From positions 1 through 28,272 of the forward strand of contig CALFZO010000182.1 in the NCBI GenBank assembly GCA_937952305.1: a DNA stretch of 28,272 nt, read 5' to 3'. Positions 1 through 8,123 of the stretch are shown here, one piece after another; the stretch's first letter is position 1, and each line of letters opens with the position of its first letter. The notes under the pieces are model-generated. The model was not told the DNA's origin and did no database searches. It worked only from the letters and a program-made list of their open reading frames with translations. The stretch comes from an uncultured Anaerolineales bacterium (GTDB taxonomy: Bacteria; Chloroflexota; Anaerolineae; Anaerolineales; UBA6663). The position numbers and the translations under genes were made by a program.

Positions 1-180
1 GAGCAGGCGTATCGGGACGCGCTGCGCTGTGACCCGAACGACGCGGCGGCGTACTACAATCTCGGCAATTTGCTGGCCGACGATGCGGGGCGGCGTGGGG
101 AAGCGGAGCAGGCGTATCGGGACGCGCTGCGCTGTGACCCGAACGACGCGGCGGCGTACTCCAATCTCGGCGTGTTGCTG
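1..180 (+). repeat. Near-identical tandem DNA repeat, 105-bp period, inside the TPR gene
   Basis: Bases 1-75 and 106-180 match at 71 of 75 positions, and the first 55 bases of each copy are identical. The period of 105 bp equals 35 codons, one TPR unit. More copies may lie to the left of the window. Identity at third codon positions points to recent duplication or gene conversion rather than protein-level selection alone. Confidence 0.9.
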
Positions 181-657
181 CGGCAAACAGGCCGACCGAA
201 AGAGGCCGAGACAGTCTACCGATCTGGTTTGAAAATCAAGCCGGATGATACCGGTCTACAAAGCAGATTGGCCTTTCTATTGCGGCTGCAAGGCCGGCCG
301 TCTGAAGCAATACCTTTCTTGGCGGCACTCCTGCGGACGGAACCAGACAACTTCGATCCACCCCTGGCCCTGGCCTCAATCCACCGGTATCTGGGCGACA
401 GCGACGCCTCCGCCCGCCACGCCGCACTGGCGCGCCCGTTAATCCCCGCGGACGATGACTACAACCTCGCCTGCCTGGAGTCGGTGTGCGGCAATACCGA
501 GAGCGCGCTGGATCACCTGCGCCGTGCCGCCACCCGGCCAGATTTCGACCGGGATTGGCCATGGCAGGATCCGGACCTGCAGTGGCTGCTGACCGACCCC
601 CGTTTTGAAGCCATTGTGGGCGGCCGCCCGCGAAAAGAAGACGCCGGCAGCACGTGA
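1..657 (+). CDS. TPR-repeat protein, 3' part (5' end outside window)
   Basis: The frame is open from base 1 to a TGA at 655-657 and gives 218 residues of a larger protein. It consists of tetratricopeptide repeats: units of about 35 residues with the pattern AYYNLGNLL / EAEQAYRDALRCDPND, then more diverged units (RPKEAETVYRSGLKIKPDD, RPSEAIPFLAALLRTEPDN). It ends in a conserved-looking cap (YNLACLESVCGN, ALDHLRRA, DPDLQWLLTDPRFEAIVG) common at the C-terminus of bacterial TPR proteins. TPRs form helical scaffolds for protein-protein contacts; any catalytic or membrane domain would lie upstream, so the function is unknown. The ATG at 70 is inside a repeat and is not a credible start. The first two repeats are nearly identical at DNA level (separate entry), while later units are diverged and less GC-rich. 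It converges with the M20 gene. Confidence 0.85.
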   Translation, partial: EQAYRDALRCDPNDAAAYYNLGNLLADDAGRRGEAEQAYRDALRCDPNDAAAYSNLGVLLRQTGRPKEAETVYRSGLKIKPDDTGLQSRLAFLLRLQGRPSEAIPFLAALLRTEPDNFDPPLALASIHRYLGDSDASARHAALARPLIPADDDYNLACLESVCGNTESALDHLRRAATRPDFDRDWPWQDPDLQWLLTDPRFEAIVGGRPRKEDAGST

Positions 658-668
658 CTACCGGCGTC
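640..668 (+). terminator. Hairpin across the stop codon of the TPR gene (no U-tract)
   Basis: GACGCCGG (640-647) pairs perfectly with CCGGCGTC (661-668) around a 13-nt loop that contains the TGA. No T-run follows, so termination here is only a possibility. Confidence 0.3.
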
Positions 669-736
669 CCAATGGCCTGTGACCAGTCGCAGACGGCCAG
701 GCGACGATGGCTAATTGAGGGTCACCACCTTCAGCC

Positions 737-2083
737 TCACCCGGCCATGTTCCCGAAGAACCGGATGAAGGCCTCGATGCCGCGGTAGTAGTTGGGCAGG
801 TGCTGCTTCTCGTTGGGGCCGTGGATGTTGTCGTCGCGCATCCCGAAGCCCATCAGGATCGAGTCCACGCCCAGCGACTTTTGGAGGAGGCCCACAATCG
901 GCACGCTGCCGCCGGCGCGCTCGAAGACCGGGCGCACGCCCCAGGTGGTCTCCAGCGCCGCCACCGCCGCCAGCATGGCCGGCGAGGCGCGCTCCACTAA
1001 CGCGGCCGGGCCGCCGGCCAGCGCCTTCAGCTCCCAGCGGATGGTGGGCGGGGCCTTGGCGGCCAGGTAGGCGCGCAGCTGCTGCTCCACTTCGTCATGG
1101 TCCTGGTCCGGCACCAGGCGCATGCTGATCTTGGCCATGGCCTTGGCCGGCAGCACGGTCTTGGAGCCCTCGCCGATGAAACCCGAGTACAGGCCGTTGA
1201 CCTCCAGCGTGGGCCGCGCGCCGAAGCGCTCCACGGTGGTGTAGCCCTTTTCACCCCACAGCGCCGGCACACCGGTCAGCGCCCGCCACTCGTCGTCGTT
1301 GTGCGGCAGGCGGGAGAGCGGCCGCACGCGGTCATAGTAGCCGGGCAGGGTGACGCGGCCGTCGGCGTCGTGCATGCCCGCGATCAGCTCGCACAGCGCC
1401 TGGCCCGGGTTGTGGAGGGTGCCGCCGAAGGTGCCGGAGTGCAGGTCCTGCACGGCGCCGTAGACCCACAGCTCAAAGTAGGCCAGCCCGCGCAGGCCGT
1501 AGACCAGCGACGGCAGGTCCGGCTTGAGGATGCCCGAGTCGGCGTTGAGCACGACGTCGCACTTGAGCAGCGCCTTGTGGGCGTCGATGAAGGCGCCCAG
1601 GCTGGGCGACCCGATCTCCTCTTCGCCTTCCACCAGGACCTTGACGTTGACGCCGAGCTCGTTGTGCTTGAGGAGCGCCTCCAGCGCCTTGAGAAAGCCG
1701 TGCACCTGGCCCTTCATGTCGGAGGCGCCGCGCGCGTACAGGTCATCGCCGCGCACGGTCGGCTCGAACGGGCCGCTGTGCCATTCGTTCACCGGATCGA
1801 CCGGCTGGACGTCGTAGTGGCCGTAGACGAGCACGGTCGGCCGGCCGGGCGCCTTGAGCCATTCGCCGTAGACCACGGCGTGGCCGGCGGTCGGCAGGAT
1901 GGCGACGCCGTCCAGGCCCATGCCGCGCATCTGGCCGGCCACCCACTCGGCGCAGCGCTGCATGTCCGGCTTGTGCTCAGACAGCGTGGAGACGCTGGGG
2001 ATGTGGACGAACTCTTTGAATTCAGCCAGGTAGCGGGCGTGGTTCTGTTGGGCGTAGGCCAGGGATTGAGTAGGGACGGACAT
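737..2083 (-). CDS. M20-family metallodipeptidase (CNDP/ArgE/DapE-like)
   Basis: 448 residues, full length for M20 dipeptidases. The family hydrolyses dipeptides or N-acyl amino acids with a two-zinc centre in the cytoplasm. The ligand motifs are present: H89 and D91 in VYGHYDVQP, D122 in RGASDMKGQ, catalytic E154 and ligand E155 in EGEEEIGS, D182 in NADSG, and H421 in DDNIHGPNE. The dimerisation (lid) domain is inserted after about residue 195 (HSGTFGGTLHNP). I chose ATG 2083 over the upstream ATG at 2146 because AGGAG sits 6 nt before it and homology-like sequence begins there. It lies 94 nt downstream of the kinase gene on the same strand and has its own -10-like box. The exact substrate is not readable from sequence; a general peptide-turnover role fits the nearby M14-like gene. 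Confidence 0.93.
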   Translation of the reverse strand: MSVPTQSLAYAQQNHARYLAEFKEFVHIPSVSTLSEHKPDMQRCAEWVAGQMRGMGLDGVAILPTAGHAVVYGEWLKAPGRPTVLVYGHYDVQPVDPVNEWHSGPFEPTVRGDDLYARGASDMKGQVHGFLKALEALLKHNELGVNVKVLVEGEEEIGSPSLGAFIDAHKALLKCDVVLNADSGILKPDLPSLVYGLRGLAYFELWVYGAVQDLHSGTFGGTLHNPGQALCELIAGMHDADGRVTLPGYYDRVRPLSRLPHNDDEWRALTGVPALWGEKGYTTVERFGARPTLEVNGLYSGFIGEGSKTVLPAKAMAKISMRLVPDQDHDEVEQQLRAYLAAKAPPTIRWELKALAGGPAALVERASPAMLAAVAALETTWGVRPVFERAGGSVPIVGLLQKSLGVDSILMGFGMRDDNIHGPNEKQHLPNYYRGIEAFIRFFGNMAG

Positions 2084-2136
2084 AGAGACTCCTGAGTGCG
2101 TTGTGAAACGCGAAGCTACGAAGGGGGCTGAGGCGC

Positions 2137-2142
2137 ATTCTA
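2137..2142 (-). promoter_or_regulatory. Extended -10 box (TGCTAGAAT) for the M20 gene
   Basis: On the minus strand TAGAAT is preceded by TGC, an extended -10 arrangement. It would start transcription near 2130 and leave a leader of about 47 nt ending in an AGGAG ribosome binding site. No good -35 is visible. Confidence 0.45.
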
Positions 2143-2177
2143 GCACACGCCGCTGGACGCCCAGCCGGCCGCGCGGC

Positions 2178-4055
2178 TCAGCGTGGCAAGTCGTTCACGA
2201 CGGCGCGCCAGATCGGGTCATCGCCGGGCGTGCCCAACTGGGCCTGCTGCCACTCCGCCTCGGTCAGCGGCTGGGCCGGGTCCAGCAGGCGCGCCATCCA
2301 GGCGGCCAGGCTCGAGCCGGGGTCGCGCCGCAGGGCTTCGCGCACGTCGGCGCTGGCGTCCTCCAGACGGGCCTGGCGCCAGTACAGATAGGCGCGTTCG
2401 GCCAGATACGTGGCCTGGGCCGTCGGCGCGGATTCCACCTGGAGCGCCTCAGTCAGATAATCGGCCGCGCCCACGAAGTCGCCGAGCACGGCCTGACAGT
2501 GCGCGAGCAGCAGCCAGTAGGCGGCCCTGTCCGGCCGCAGCTCCGCGGCGCGATTGGCCGGGGCCAGGGCTTCGGCCGCGGCGCCGGTGGCCAGGTAGGC
2601 GCGCGCCAGCATGTACTGGGCCTCGTCGTCGTCCGGCGCCAGCGTGGCGGCGCGGGTCAGGTCCACGATGGCGGCGGCCGGGTCGGGGCCGGCCTCATCC
2701 AGAGCGAAATTCAGGCGCGCCCAGCCGATCAGATAGTGGACGCGCGCCTCATCCGGCGCCAGGGCGGCGGCCTGCTCCAGGTCGGCCCGCGCCTCGGCCG
2801 GGTCCGCGTCGCCGAAGTATTGCAGCCGCAGGCGCGCGCGCTCGGCGTAGGCCAAGGCCTGATCGCGCGGCCCGGCCGTGTTCAGGGTCGGGATGGCGTC
2901 CAGGTCGGCCAGGGCCGCGTCAAAATCGCCCAGGCCCTCATAGGCCTGAGCGCGGCCGGCCAGCGTCCGCGCCTCGGCCGGCCCCTGCGCCAGCAGCGCG
3001 CTGTAGGCGTCGACGGCCAGCTGGTATTCGCCGGCCTCCAGGCGGGCCTGGGCGGCCTGCCCGGCCCGCTCACGCTGAGCCTGCGTCCACCATTGCCAGC
3101 CGACCGCCCCGGCGGAGACGAGCACGACCACGGCGCTCAAGGCCAGGGCCAGCCACAGCGGCCGGCGCCGGCTTTGGCGGGGACGCGCCGGCGGGGCGGC
3201 GGGCGCGGTGGTCAGCGCGCTCTGCGGCCGGGTCTCTGTCAGGCCGGCCAGCGCGGCGCGGAAGTCGGCCGCGGTCTGATAGCGGTCGGCCGGTTGCTTG
3301 GCCAGGGCGCGGCGCACGGTTGCTTCCAGAGCCGCGGGCACGTCCGTGCGCAGGGCTCGCAGGGACGGGATCGGCGCGGTGGCATGCTTGAGCAGGATCG
3401 CGACGCTGGTGTCGCCGTCGAACGGCACCTGGCCGGTGAGGCACTCGAACAGCACTACGCCCAGCGCGTAGATGTCCGAACGCGCGTCGGCGGCCTCGCC
3501 CTGGCCCTGCTCGGGGCTCATGTAAGCGGGCGACCCGACGGTCAGGCCGGTCTGCGTCAGCCGTTCGGCGTCCACCAGCCGCGCGATGCCGAAATCGGTC
3601 AGGACGACGCGGCCGCCCTTCTCAATCAGGACGTTGGCGGGCTTGAGGTCGCGATGGATCATGCCCTGACGGTGGGCGTAGTCCACGGCCTCCAGCAGCG
3701 GCCCGAACCAGGCCAGCACTTCGGCCAGCGGCAGCCCGCCGCCGGCCGCGCCGCGCTCGTCCAACTCGGTCTTGAGCGAGCGGCCGTCGATGTACTCCAT
3801 GACCATGTAGGGTTGGCCGTCGGCCAGGTCGTAATCGAAGACCTGGACGATGTGCGGGTGGCGCAGGCGCGCCACGGCCTGGGCCTCGCGCTGGAAGCGG
3901 GCCAGGAAGTCCGGGGCATCGGCCAGGTGGGGGTGCAGGAGCTTGACGGCGACGAAGCGCTCCAGGCCGGGCTGGTAGGCCTTGTGGACTTCGGCCATGC
4001 CGCCGCGGCCCAGGCGCTCACGGAGTACGTATTTGCCGAGGGTGCGAGGGGCCAT
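2178..4055 (-). CDS. Membrane-anchored Ser/Thr protein kinase with C-terminal TPR domain
   Basis: 625 residues. An N-terminal PknB/Hanks-type kinase domain spans about 8-275: glycine loop GRGGMAEV (16-23), lysine K38 in VAVK, glutamate E57 of helix C, catalytic HRDLKPANV (H134-V142, D136), DFG at 154-156, and SPAYMSPEQ before the substrate pocket. All key residues are present, so it should be active. A proline/arginine linker leads to one transmembrane helix (about 300-322). Residues 330-600 are TPR-like helical repeats. By analogy with PknB the kinase is cytoplasmic and the TPRs outside, where PknB carries PASTA repeats; this topology is inference. There is no Shine-Dalgarno sequence; TATAAT ends 8 nt before ATG, suggesting a leaderless transcript. 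It lies between the HAD and M20 genes. Confidence 0.95.
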   Translation of the reverse strand: MAPRTLGKYVLRERLGRGGMAEVHKAYQPGLERFVAVKLLHPHLADAPDFLARFQREAQAVARLRHPHIVQVFDYDLADGQPYMVMEYIDGRSLKTELDERGAAGGGLPLAEVLAWFGPLLEAVDYAHRQGMIHRDLKPANVLIEKGGRVVLTDFGIARLVDAERLTQTGLTVGSPAYMSPEQGQGEAADARSDIYALGVVLFECLTGQVPFDGDTSVAILLKHATAPIPSLRALRTDVPAALEATVRRALAKQPADRYQTAADFRAALAGLTETRPQSALTTAPAAPPARPRQSRRRPLWLALALSAVVVLVSAGAVGWQWWTQAQRERAGQAAQARLEAGEYQLAVDAYSALLAQGPAEARTLAGRAQAYEGLGDFDAALADLDAIPTLNTAGPRDQALAYAERARLRLQYFGDADPAEARADLEQAAALAPDEARVHYLIGWARLNFALDEAGPDPAAAIVDLTRAATLAPDDDEAQYMLARAYLATGAAAEALAPANRAAELRPDRAAYWLLLAHCQAVLGDFVGAADYLTEALQVESAPTAQATYLAERAYLYWRQARLEDASADVREALRRDPGSSLAAWMARLLDPAQPLTEAEWQQAQLGTPGDDPIWRAVVNDLPR

Positions 4056-4063
4056 CAGGCTCG

Positions 4064-4069
4064 ATTATA
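4064..4069 (-). promoter_or_regulatory. -10 box (TATAAT) placed for a leaderless kinase mRNA
   Basis: A consensus TATAAT reads on the minus strand with 8 nt between it and the kinase ATG at 4055, so transcription should begin at or next to the start codon. No -35 consensus is visible at 16-18 nt. Confidence 0.6.
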
Positions 4070-4093
4070 GCGCCGGCCGCCCAGCGCGCGCCT

Positions 4094-4756
4094 TCACGGC
4101 AAGACGCCCAGCTCATCCAGCGAGCGGTGCAGCTCGGCGGTGTCGCGGTACACGCGGTAGGCGCCGGCCCGGCTGAGCTCGTCTTCGCCGTAGCCGCCCG
4201 TCAGCAGACCGATGCTGAGCATGCCGGCCCGGCGCGCGGCCAGCAGATCCCAGACGGCGTCGCCGATGACGTAGCACTCGGCCACGGCCACGCCCAGGCG
4301 CTGTTGGCAGGCCAGGAACAGGTCGGGCGCGGGCTTGGCGCGGGCGACGTCGCCGCGCTCCACCACCACGGTCTCCGGCCCCAGGCCCAGCGCGGTCAGT
4401 GAGCTGTTGATGCCGGGGCGTTGGCCGGAGGTGGCGATGCCGAACGGGATCGCCGCGGCCCGCAGGCTGGCCAGCAGCTCCACGGCGCCGGGCAGGGGGC
4501 GCCGCTCCGGCAGAAGCTGCGTCATCAACTCGGCGTGGCGGCGCTGCACGGCCTCGGCCTCGGCCGGGCTGAGGGCGCGGCCGGCCTCGCGCGCCACGGC
4601 CCGCGTGAACAGGCCGCCGCTCATGCCGATGCGGCGGTGGATGCGCCAGCCGTCGATGGGCAGGCCGGCCTCGCCGAGCGCCTGCTGCCAGGCGAAGACG
4701 TGGGCGTAGACGGTGTCGACGAGGGTGCCATCCAGATCGAAGATCAGGGCTTGCAT
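4094..4756 (-). CDS. HAD-superfamily hydrolase, beta-phosphoglucomutase/phosphatase type
   Basis: 220 residues. It carries all four HAD motifs: DLDGT with nucleophile D7 and acid/base D9, S110 in IATSGQ, K141 in ARAKPAPD, and the acidic motif IGDAVWD with D166 and D170. The helical cap lies between residues 15 and 85, as in subfamily IA phosphatases and beta-phosphoglucomutases. The role is probably dephosphorylation of a small sugar phosphate or similar metabolite in the cytoplasm; the substrate cannot be read. ATG 4756 begins directly with the hydrophobic strand before the DxD, which fixes the start; upstream in-frame ATGs belong to an open frame overlapping the DUF2817 gene. It follows that gene by 109 nt and has only a weak ribosome site (GAAAG). 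It could be read from the upstream operon. Confidence 0.9.
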   Translation of the reverse strand: MQALIFDLDGTLVDTVYAHVFAWQQALGEAGLPIDGWRIHRRIGMSGGLFTRAVAREAGRALSPAEAEAVQRRHAELMTQLLPERRPLPGAVELLASLRAAAIPFGIATSGQRPGINSSLTALGLGPETVVVERGDVARAKPAPDLFLACQQRLGVAVAECYVIGDAVWDLLAARRAGMLSIGLLTGGYGEDELSRAGAYRVYRDTAELHRSLDELGVLP

Positions 4757-4865
4757 ACGACTGCTTTCGGGGAGAAAAGGGCGCGGCTGTGCGCGCAGCC
4801 AGCTGGGTGGTCGGCGGCGCGCCGGCTCGGTGTCAACGGTCGGGACGCTATCCGCACTCCGCGCT

Positions 4866-6002
4866 TCAGGACGGCGTGAAGCCCTCCGCGCGCAGGATGC
4901 CGGCGAAGGCCTCGTTGGCGTCGGCCACGGCCTTGATGCGCCAGCCAGGCTCGGAGGGCTCGAACAGCTCGCGGAACTCCTCGGCCACCGCCGCCTGCGC
5001 TTCGGCCGTGGCGGCGCCGTGCCAATGCAGCTGGTTCTCCCAGACCATGGCGCGCAGGCTGCGCAGCGCGGCCGGCAGCGTGTCGCCGAAGGTGCCGAAC
5101 TCAAAGGCAGTGGCGTACAGCCGGCGGTCCGGGAACTCGGCGCGCGCCAGGGTGTAGGCGAAGTCCACCATGTCGCCGTGGATGGCGTAGAACTGCTGCG
5201 GGTCGGCGGCCAGCACGCGCGGATACTCGAACAGCGCGGCCAGCTCGTTCGGCCGGCGCGGCTCGTGCGGCGAGTTCACCAGGCTCAGGCGGTAGCGCGG
5301 GCCGTAGCCGGTGTGCATGTCCAGGTGCAGCACCTGGCGGTAATCACGCAGCCCGCTGTGCAAGAGGCCGATCATGACCTCGGCCTCTTCTTGCAGCGCG
5401 TCGCCGCCGTAGTAGACGCCCTGCGGGTGGCGATACTGGCCGAGCAGCGTGGCCGCCTGCAGTGTGGCCGGCCCGACGGTCGTCAGCGCGCGCGCCAGCG
5501 CAGCCGCGAACGCCAGGTCGCGCAGGCCGCGCGCCGGGACGCGCCCGGCCGGATTCAGGTGCGCGGCCAGCCGGTCGTAGCCGGGGTTGGTCTGCGCGGC
5601 GTAGGTCTGCGGGCGCGGCAGGAAGTTGCGGTTGAGGTCGACGTTGGCGGCGTTGACGCGCCGGCGGTGCTGCATGCCCCACGGGTTGAGGGCGTGCACC
5701 AACCGCAAGCCGGTGACGGCCGGGTCCAGGCGCGCGGCGTGCTCCTGCAGGAACAGCGTCAGCATGGCCGCGCCGACGTAACCTTCGGCGCCGTGTTCGC
5801 CCGTCGTCACGATCAACAGCCGCTCGGGCGCGCGCGTGGCGTCGGCCAAAATCCAGTCGATGGTCAACTCGCGGTCGACGCTCAGCGCGTGCTGGGCCAG
5901 GCGCGCGTCCGGCCAGCGTTCGCGCAGCTGGAGGAGGCCGGCGCGGAAACGCGAGCGCGAGGCCTCGTAGCTGTCCGGGAAGAGGGCGGCGACGTCGGGC
6001 AT
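4866..6002 (-). CDS. DUF2817 / M14-like zinc metallopeptidase
   Basis: 378 residues, typical of DUF2817 proteins, a branch of the M14 carboxypeptidase clan. Expected M14 positions are visible: zinc ligands H70 and E73 in GEHGAEG, substrate-binding N124-R125 in NVDLNRNF (120-127), third zinc ligand H230 in DMHTG, and a candidate catalytic glutamate E301 in ATAFEFGTFG. No signal peptide is seen, so it probably acts in the cytoplasm. It likely removes a C-terminal residue or cleaves an amide; the substrate is unknown. Its start lies 9 nt after the stop of the YfcC-type permease, with GAGG upstream of ATG 6002, so the two are co-translated. The pairing of a permease with an amidohydrolase-type peptidase suggests uptake and cleavage of the same compound, by analogy with AbgT and AbgAB. 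Confidence 0.88.
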   Translation of the reverse strand: MPDVAALFPDSYEASRSRFRAGLLQLRERWPDARLAQHALSVDRELTIDWILADATRAPERLLIVTTGEHGAEGYVGAAMLTLFLQEHAARLDPAVTGLRLVHALNPWGMQHRRRVNAANVDLNRNFLPRPQTYAAQTNPGYDRLAAHLNPAGRVPARGLRDLAFAAALARALTTVGPATLQAATLLGQYRHPQGVYYGGDALQEEAEVMIGLLHSGLRDYRQVLHLDMHTGYGPRYRLSLVNSPHEPRRPNELAALFEYPRVLAADPQQFYAIHGDMVDFAYTLARAEFPDRRLYATAFEFGTFGDTLPAALRSLRAMVWENQLHWHGAATAEAQAAVAEEFRELFEPSEPGWRIKAVADANEAFAGILRAEGFTPS

Positions 6003-6011
6003 GGCCGCGCC

Positions 6012-7463
6012 TCAGAACGGGCCGAAGCCCAGGGCGACCGCCAGGCCGAGACTGGCCAGCGTGATCACGAGCAGCAGCCCCCACAGCGGCAGCGTCCAGC
6101 GCAGCCACTTGGGGTAGCTCACCACGGTCAGGCCCAGGCAGATCAGCAGCACCGGGTTGGTGGGGTAGGCCAGGTTGGAGAAGCCGTCGCCGAAGCAATA
6201 GGCCAGCACGGCCGTCTGGCGCGTTACGCCCACCAGGTCCGCCAGCGGCAGCAGGATGGGCATGAGCAGGAAGGCCTTGGCCGAGCCGGAGGCCACGAAG
6301 AACTCGATGACGAGCGCGAGCGCGTAGACGAGCACGGCCGCGGCCAGCGGCGGCGTGCCCGCGAAGACGCCGGCCGCGCTGTGCAGGAGCGTGTCCAGGC
6401 TGCCGCCCTGGGCCACGATGTGCTTGACGCTGGCCGCCATCAGGATAAGCGGGATGGCCGGGGCGATGCCGGCCAGGCCTTCACCTACCGCGCGCAGGAC
6501 CTGGGCGCGGCTCTCGCCCGCCAGCAGTCCCGCGCCCACGCCGCCGAAAAAGAACAGCAGGCCGACCACGGGCAGGGAGTAGTCGGCCAGCGCCGGCACG
6601 AACGGTGCGGCCACCAGCACGACCAGGATCAGGCCGAGGGCGACAGTCAGCCAGGCCAGCGCCGGGCCAAGACGGCGTCCGCCGCTGTTCAGCGCGTTCA
6701 GGTCCAGGTGGCTGTATTTGGCGCGCTCGGCCTGGTCTTCGGCGAACACGGCCGAGGCCTCCGGCTGGCGGTCCACCCGGCGCGCATAGCGCACCAGGAA
6801 GGCCGCGAAAACCGCGTACACCACCAGGAAGATCACGATCCGGGCCTCGGCCCCGGAGAACAACGGCAGGCCGGCCAGCCGCTGGGCCACGCCCAGCGTG
6901 AACGGGTTGGTGACGGCGGCCGAGAAGCCGAGGTTGGTGGCCAGGATGCTCATCCCCAGACCCACCAGCGAGTCCCAGCCCAGCGAGTAGGCCAGGGCGA
7001 TCATCAGCGGCACGAGCGGCACCACTTCCTCGAAGATGCCGAAAAAGCCGCCGATCAGCATGAAGAAGAAGCTGATCGCCAGCAGCAGCGCGTACTTGCG
7101 CCCGCCAAAGCGCTGGACCACGCGCGCCAGCAGCGCGCGCAGCAGGCCGCTCTTGTCCAGCACCGCGAAGGCCACGCCGACTAGCAGAATGAAGACGATG
7201 ATGACGATCAGCGTCAAGCTGTCCGGGCCGGCCAGCACCTCCACCGGCGCCGTCAGCCAGCGCCAGACCGGATAGTCCGGACGCGCCACCACCCGATAGG
7301 AATCGGGATCGATGACCTCGCGGCCATCCAGTTCCAGCCGGGTGTATTGCCCGGCCGGGACGATCAGCGTCAGCACGCCGGCGGCCAGCATCAGCGCCAG
7401 CAGGATCACGACCGATTGAAGGAAGGCGCGCAGGCTGATCTGCGCCCCGGACCGTTGTGGCAT
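6012..7463 (-). CDS. YfcC-family (C4-dicarboxylate carrier-like) permease
   Basis: 483 residues with about a dozen hydrophobic segments. Family signatures visible: VPAGQY near residue 35 after the first helix, an acidic GIFEE in helix 4-5 (142-146), the conserved ATNLGFSAAVTNPFTLGVAQ stretch (about 175-194) and LAGLPLFSGAEAR. YfcC proteins belong to the DcuC/AbgT-like ion-transporter group and are often annotated as basic amino acid or peptide-related carriers; few have a proven substrate. I chose ATG 7463 because GAGGT precedes it at normal spacing and the membrane domain starts directly after. An open frame extends to 7634 but runs through the upstream gene. It starts 11 nt after the zinc-ribbon gene stop and ends 9 nt before the DUF2817 start: a three-gene operon core. 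Confidence 0.9.
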   Translation of the reverse strand: MPQRSGAQISLRAFLQSVVILLALMLAAGVLTLIVPAGQYTRLELDGREVIDPDSYRVVARPDYPVWRWLTAPVEVLAGPDSLTLIVIIVFILLVGVAFAVLDKSGLLRALLARVVQRFGGRKYALLLAISFFFMLIGGFFGIFEEVVPLVPLMIALAYSLGWDSLVGLGMSILATNLGFSAAVTNPFTLGVAQRLAGLPLFSGAEARIVIFLVVYAVFAAFLVRYARRVDRQPEASAVFAEDQAERAKYSHLDLNALNSGGRRLGPALAWLTVALGLILVVLVAAPFVPALADYSLPVVGLLFFFGGVGAGLLAGESRAQVLRAVGEGLAGIAPAIPLILMAASVKHIVAQGGSLDTLLHSAAGVFAGTPPLAAAVLVYALALVIEFFVASGSAKAFLLMPILLPLADLVGVTRQTAVLAYCFGDGFSNLAYPTNPVLLICLGLTVVSYPKWLRWTLPLWGLLLVITLASLGLAVALGFGPF

Positions 7464-7474
7464 GCCTGACCTCG

Positions 7475-8089
7475 TTAAGGGTGGGGGTAGAGCGCGTTGC
7501 GATCCGGCGCGGCGGGCAGGTAGAGCACCACGGCCGGCTGGCCGGGCTGCAGGCCGGGCCCCGGCCGGTTGAGCGTGCGCACGGCGCCCTGATAGGCGCG
7601 TCCATTGGCGGCGAAGCGGTAGGTGATGGTCCACGGATGCCGGTGGTTCACCCGGACCATCAGGTTCTCCTGGACGTCGACGATCTCGCCTTCAGCCGCG
7701 GTGCCGTCGCGCAGCACTGCCACCAACTGGCGCGCCTCGTTCCAACGCCAGGCCAGTCCGCCGCCGCCCAAAGTCAGGAACATCAAGCCCAGGCCGAAGA
7801 ATGGCAGGCCGACCAAGGCCGTGACGATGCCGATGATCAGGCCTGCGCCGAGCACGCTGAAGATAGCGCCCAACAGCGCAAAGACGAAGGCCACGATCGC
7901 GATGCCGTCCGCGCCCAGCAGCCGCCAGGCATAGCTGTCCGCGATCGGGCGCGGCGCGGGCGGGAGCGCCGGGCGCGGCGCCGGGTCGGACGTCAGCGCC
8001 TCGGCCGGGTAGGGCAGCGGACCGCCGCAGTTGCGGCAGTTGGTCTGGAACGCGGCGTAATTGGTGCCACACCAGGGACACGTGATCAT
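7475..8089 (-). CDS. Zinc-ribbon membrane protein with DUF3592-like domain
   Basis: 204 residues. The N-terminus is a four-cysteine zinc ribbon (C4, C7, C18, C21). A proline/alanine-rich linker follows, then two to three hydrophobic segments (about 53-105), then a beta-rich C-terminal part (GEIVDVQENLMVRVN, ITYRFAANGRAYQGAV, VVLYLPAAPDRNALYP) that resembles DUF3592. Function is unknown; such proteins are small membrane proteins with a possible regulatory or scaffold role. ATG 8089 is chosen because the zinc ribbon begins there; the ATG at 8194 would lie upstream of the apparent promoter. It is the first gene of the zinc-ribbon/YfcC/DUF2817 run, so it may assist or regulate the permease, which is inference. 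Confidence 0.82.
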   Translation of the reverse strand: MITCPWCGTNYAAFQTNCRNCGGPLPYPAEALTSDPAPRPALPPAPRPIADSYAWRLLGADGIAIVAFVFALLGAIFSVLGAGLIIGIVTALVGLPFFGLGLMFLTLGGGGLAWRWNEARQLVAVLRDGTAAEGEIVDVQENLMVRVNHRHPWTITYRFAANGRAYQGAVRTLNRPGPGLQPGQPAVVLYLPAAPDRNALYPHP

Positions 8090-8117
8090 AGTTTTCCCAG
8101 GGCCACAGAATGGCGTG

Positions 8118-8123
8118 ATTATA
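8118..8123 (-). promoter_or_regulatory. -10 box (TATAAT) of the zinc-ribbon/YfcC/DUF2817 operon
   Basis: TATAAT on the minus strand lies 28 nt before ATG 8089, leaving a leader of about 20 nt with a weak GGGAAA ribosome site. No clear -35 is seen. Confidence 0.5.

Noticed and set aside
2103..4070. A 655-codon open frame on the plus strand opposite the kinase
   Set aside because: Antisense shadow of a gene with all kinase motifs; its translation has no recognisable domain.
4831..4836. A perfect TTGACA on the minus strand upstream of the HAD gene
   Set aside because: No -10-like hexamer lies 15-19 nt downstream (CGACCA at 17 nt), so a promoter is not supported.
4757..5104. N-terminal extension of the HAD protein up to 5104
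   Set aside because: It overlaps the DUF2817 C-terminus and is Arg/Pro-rich; HAD proteins begin directly before the DxD strand.
4713..7184. An 823-codon open frame on the plus strand opposite DUF2817 and YfcC
   Set aside because: Low-complexity Arg/Gln/His/Gly-rich translation typical of the antisense of GC-rich genes; the minus-strand genes carry clear family motifs.
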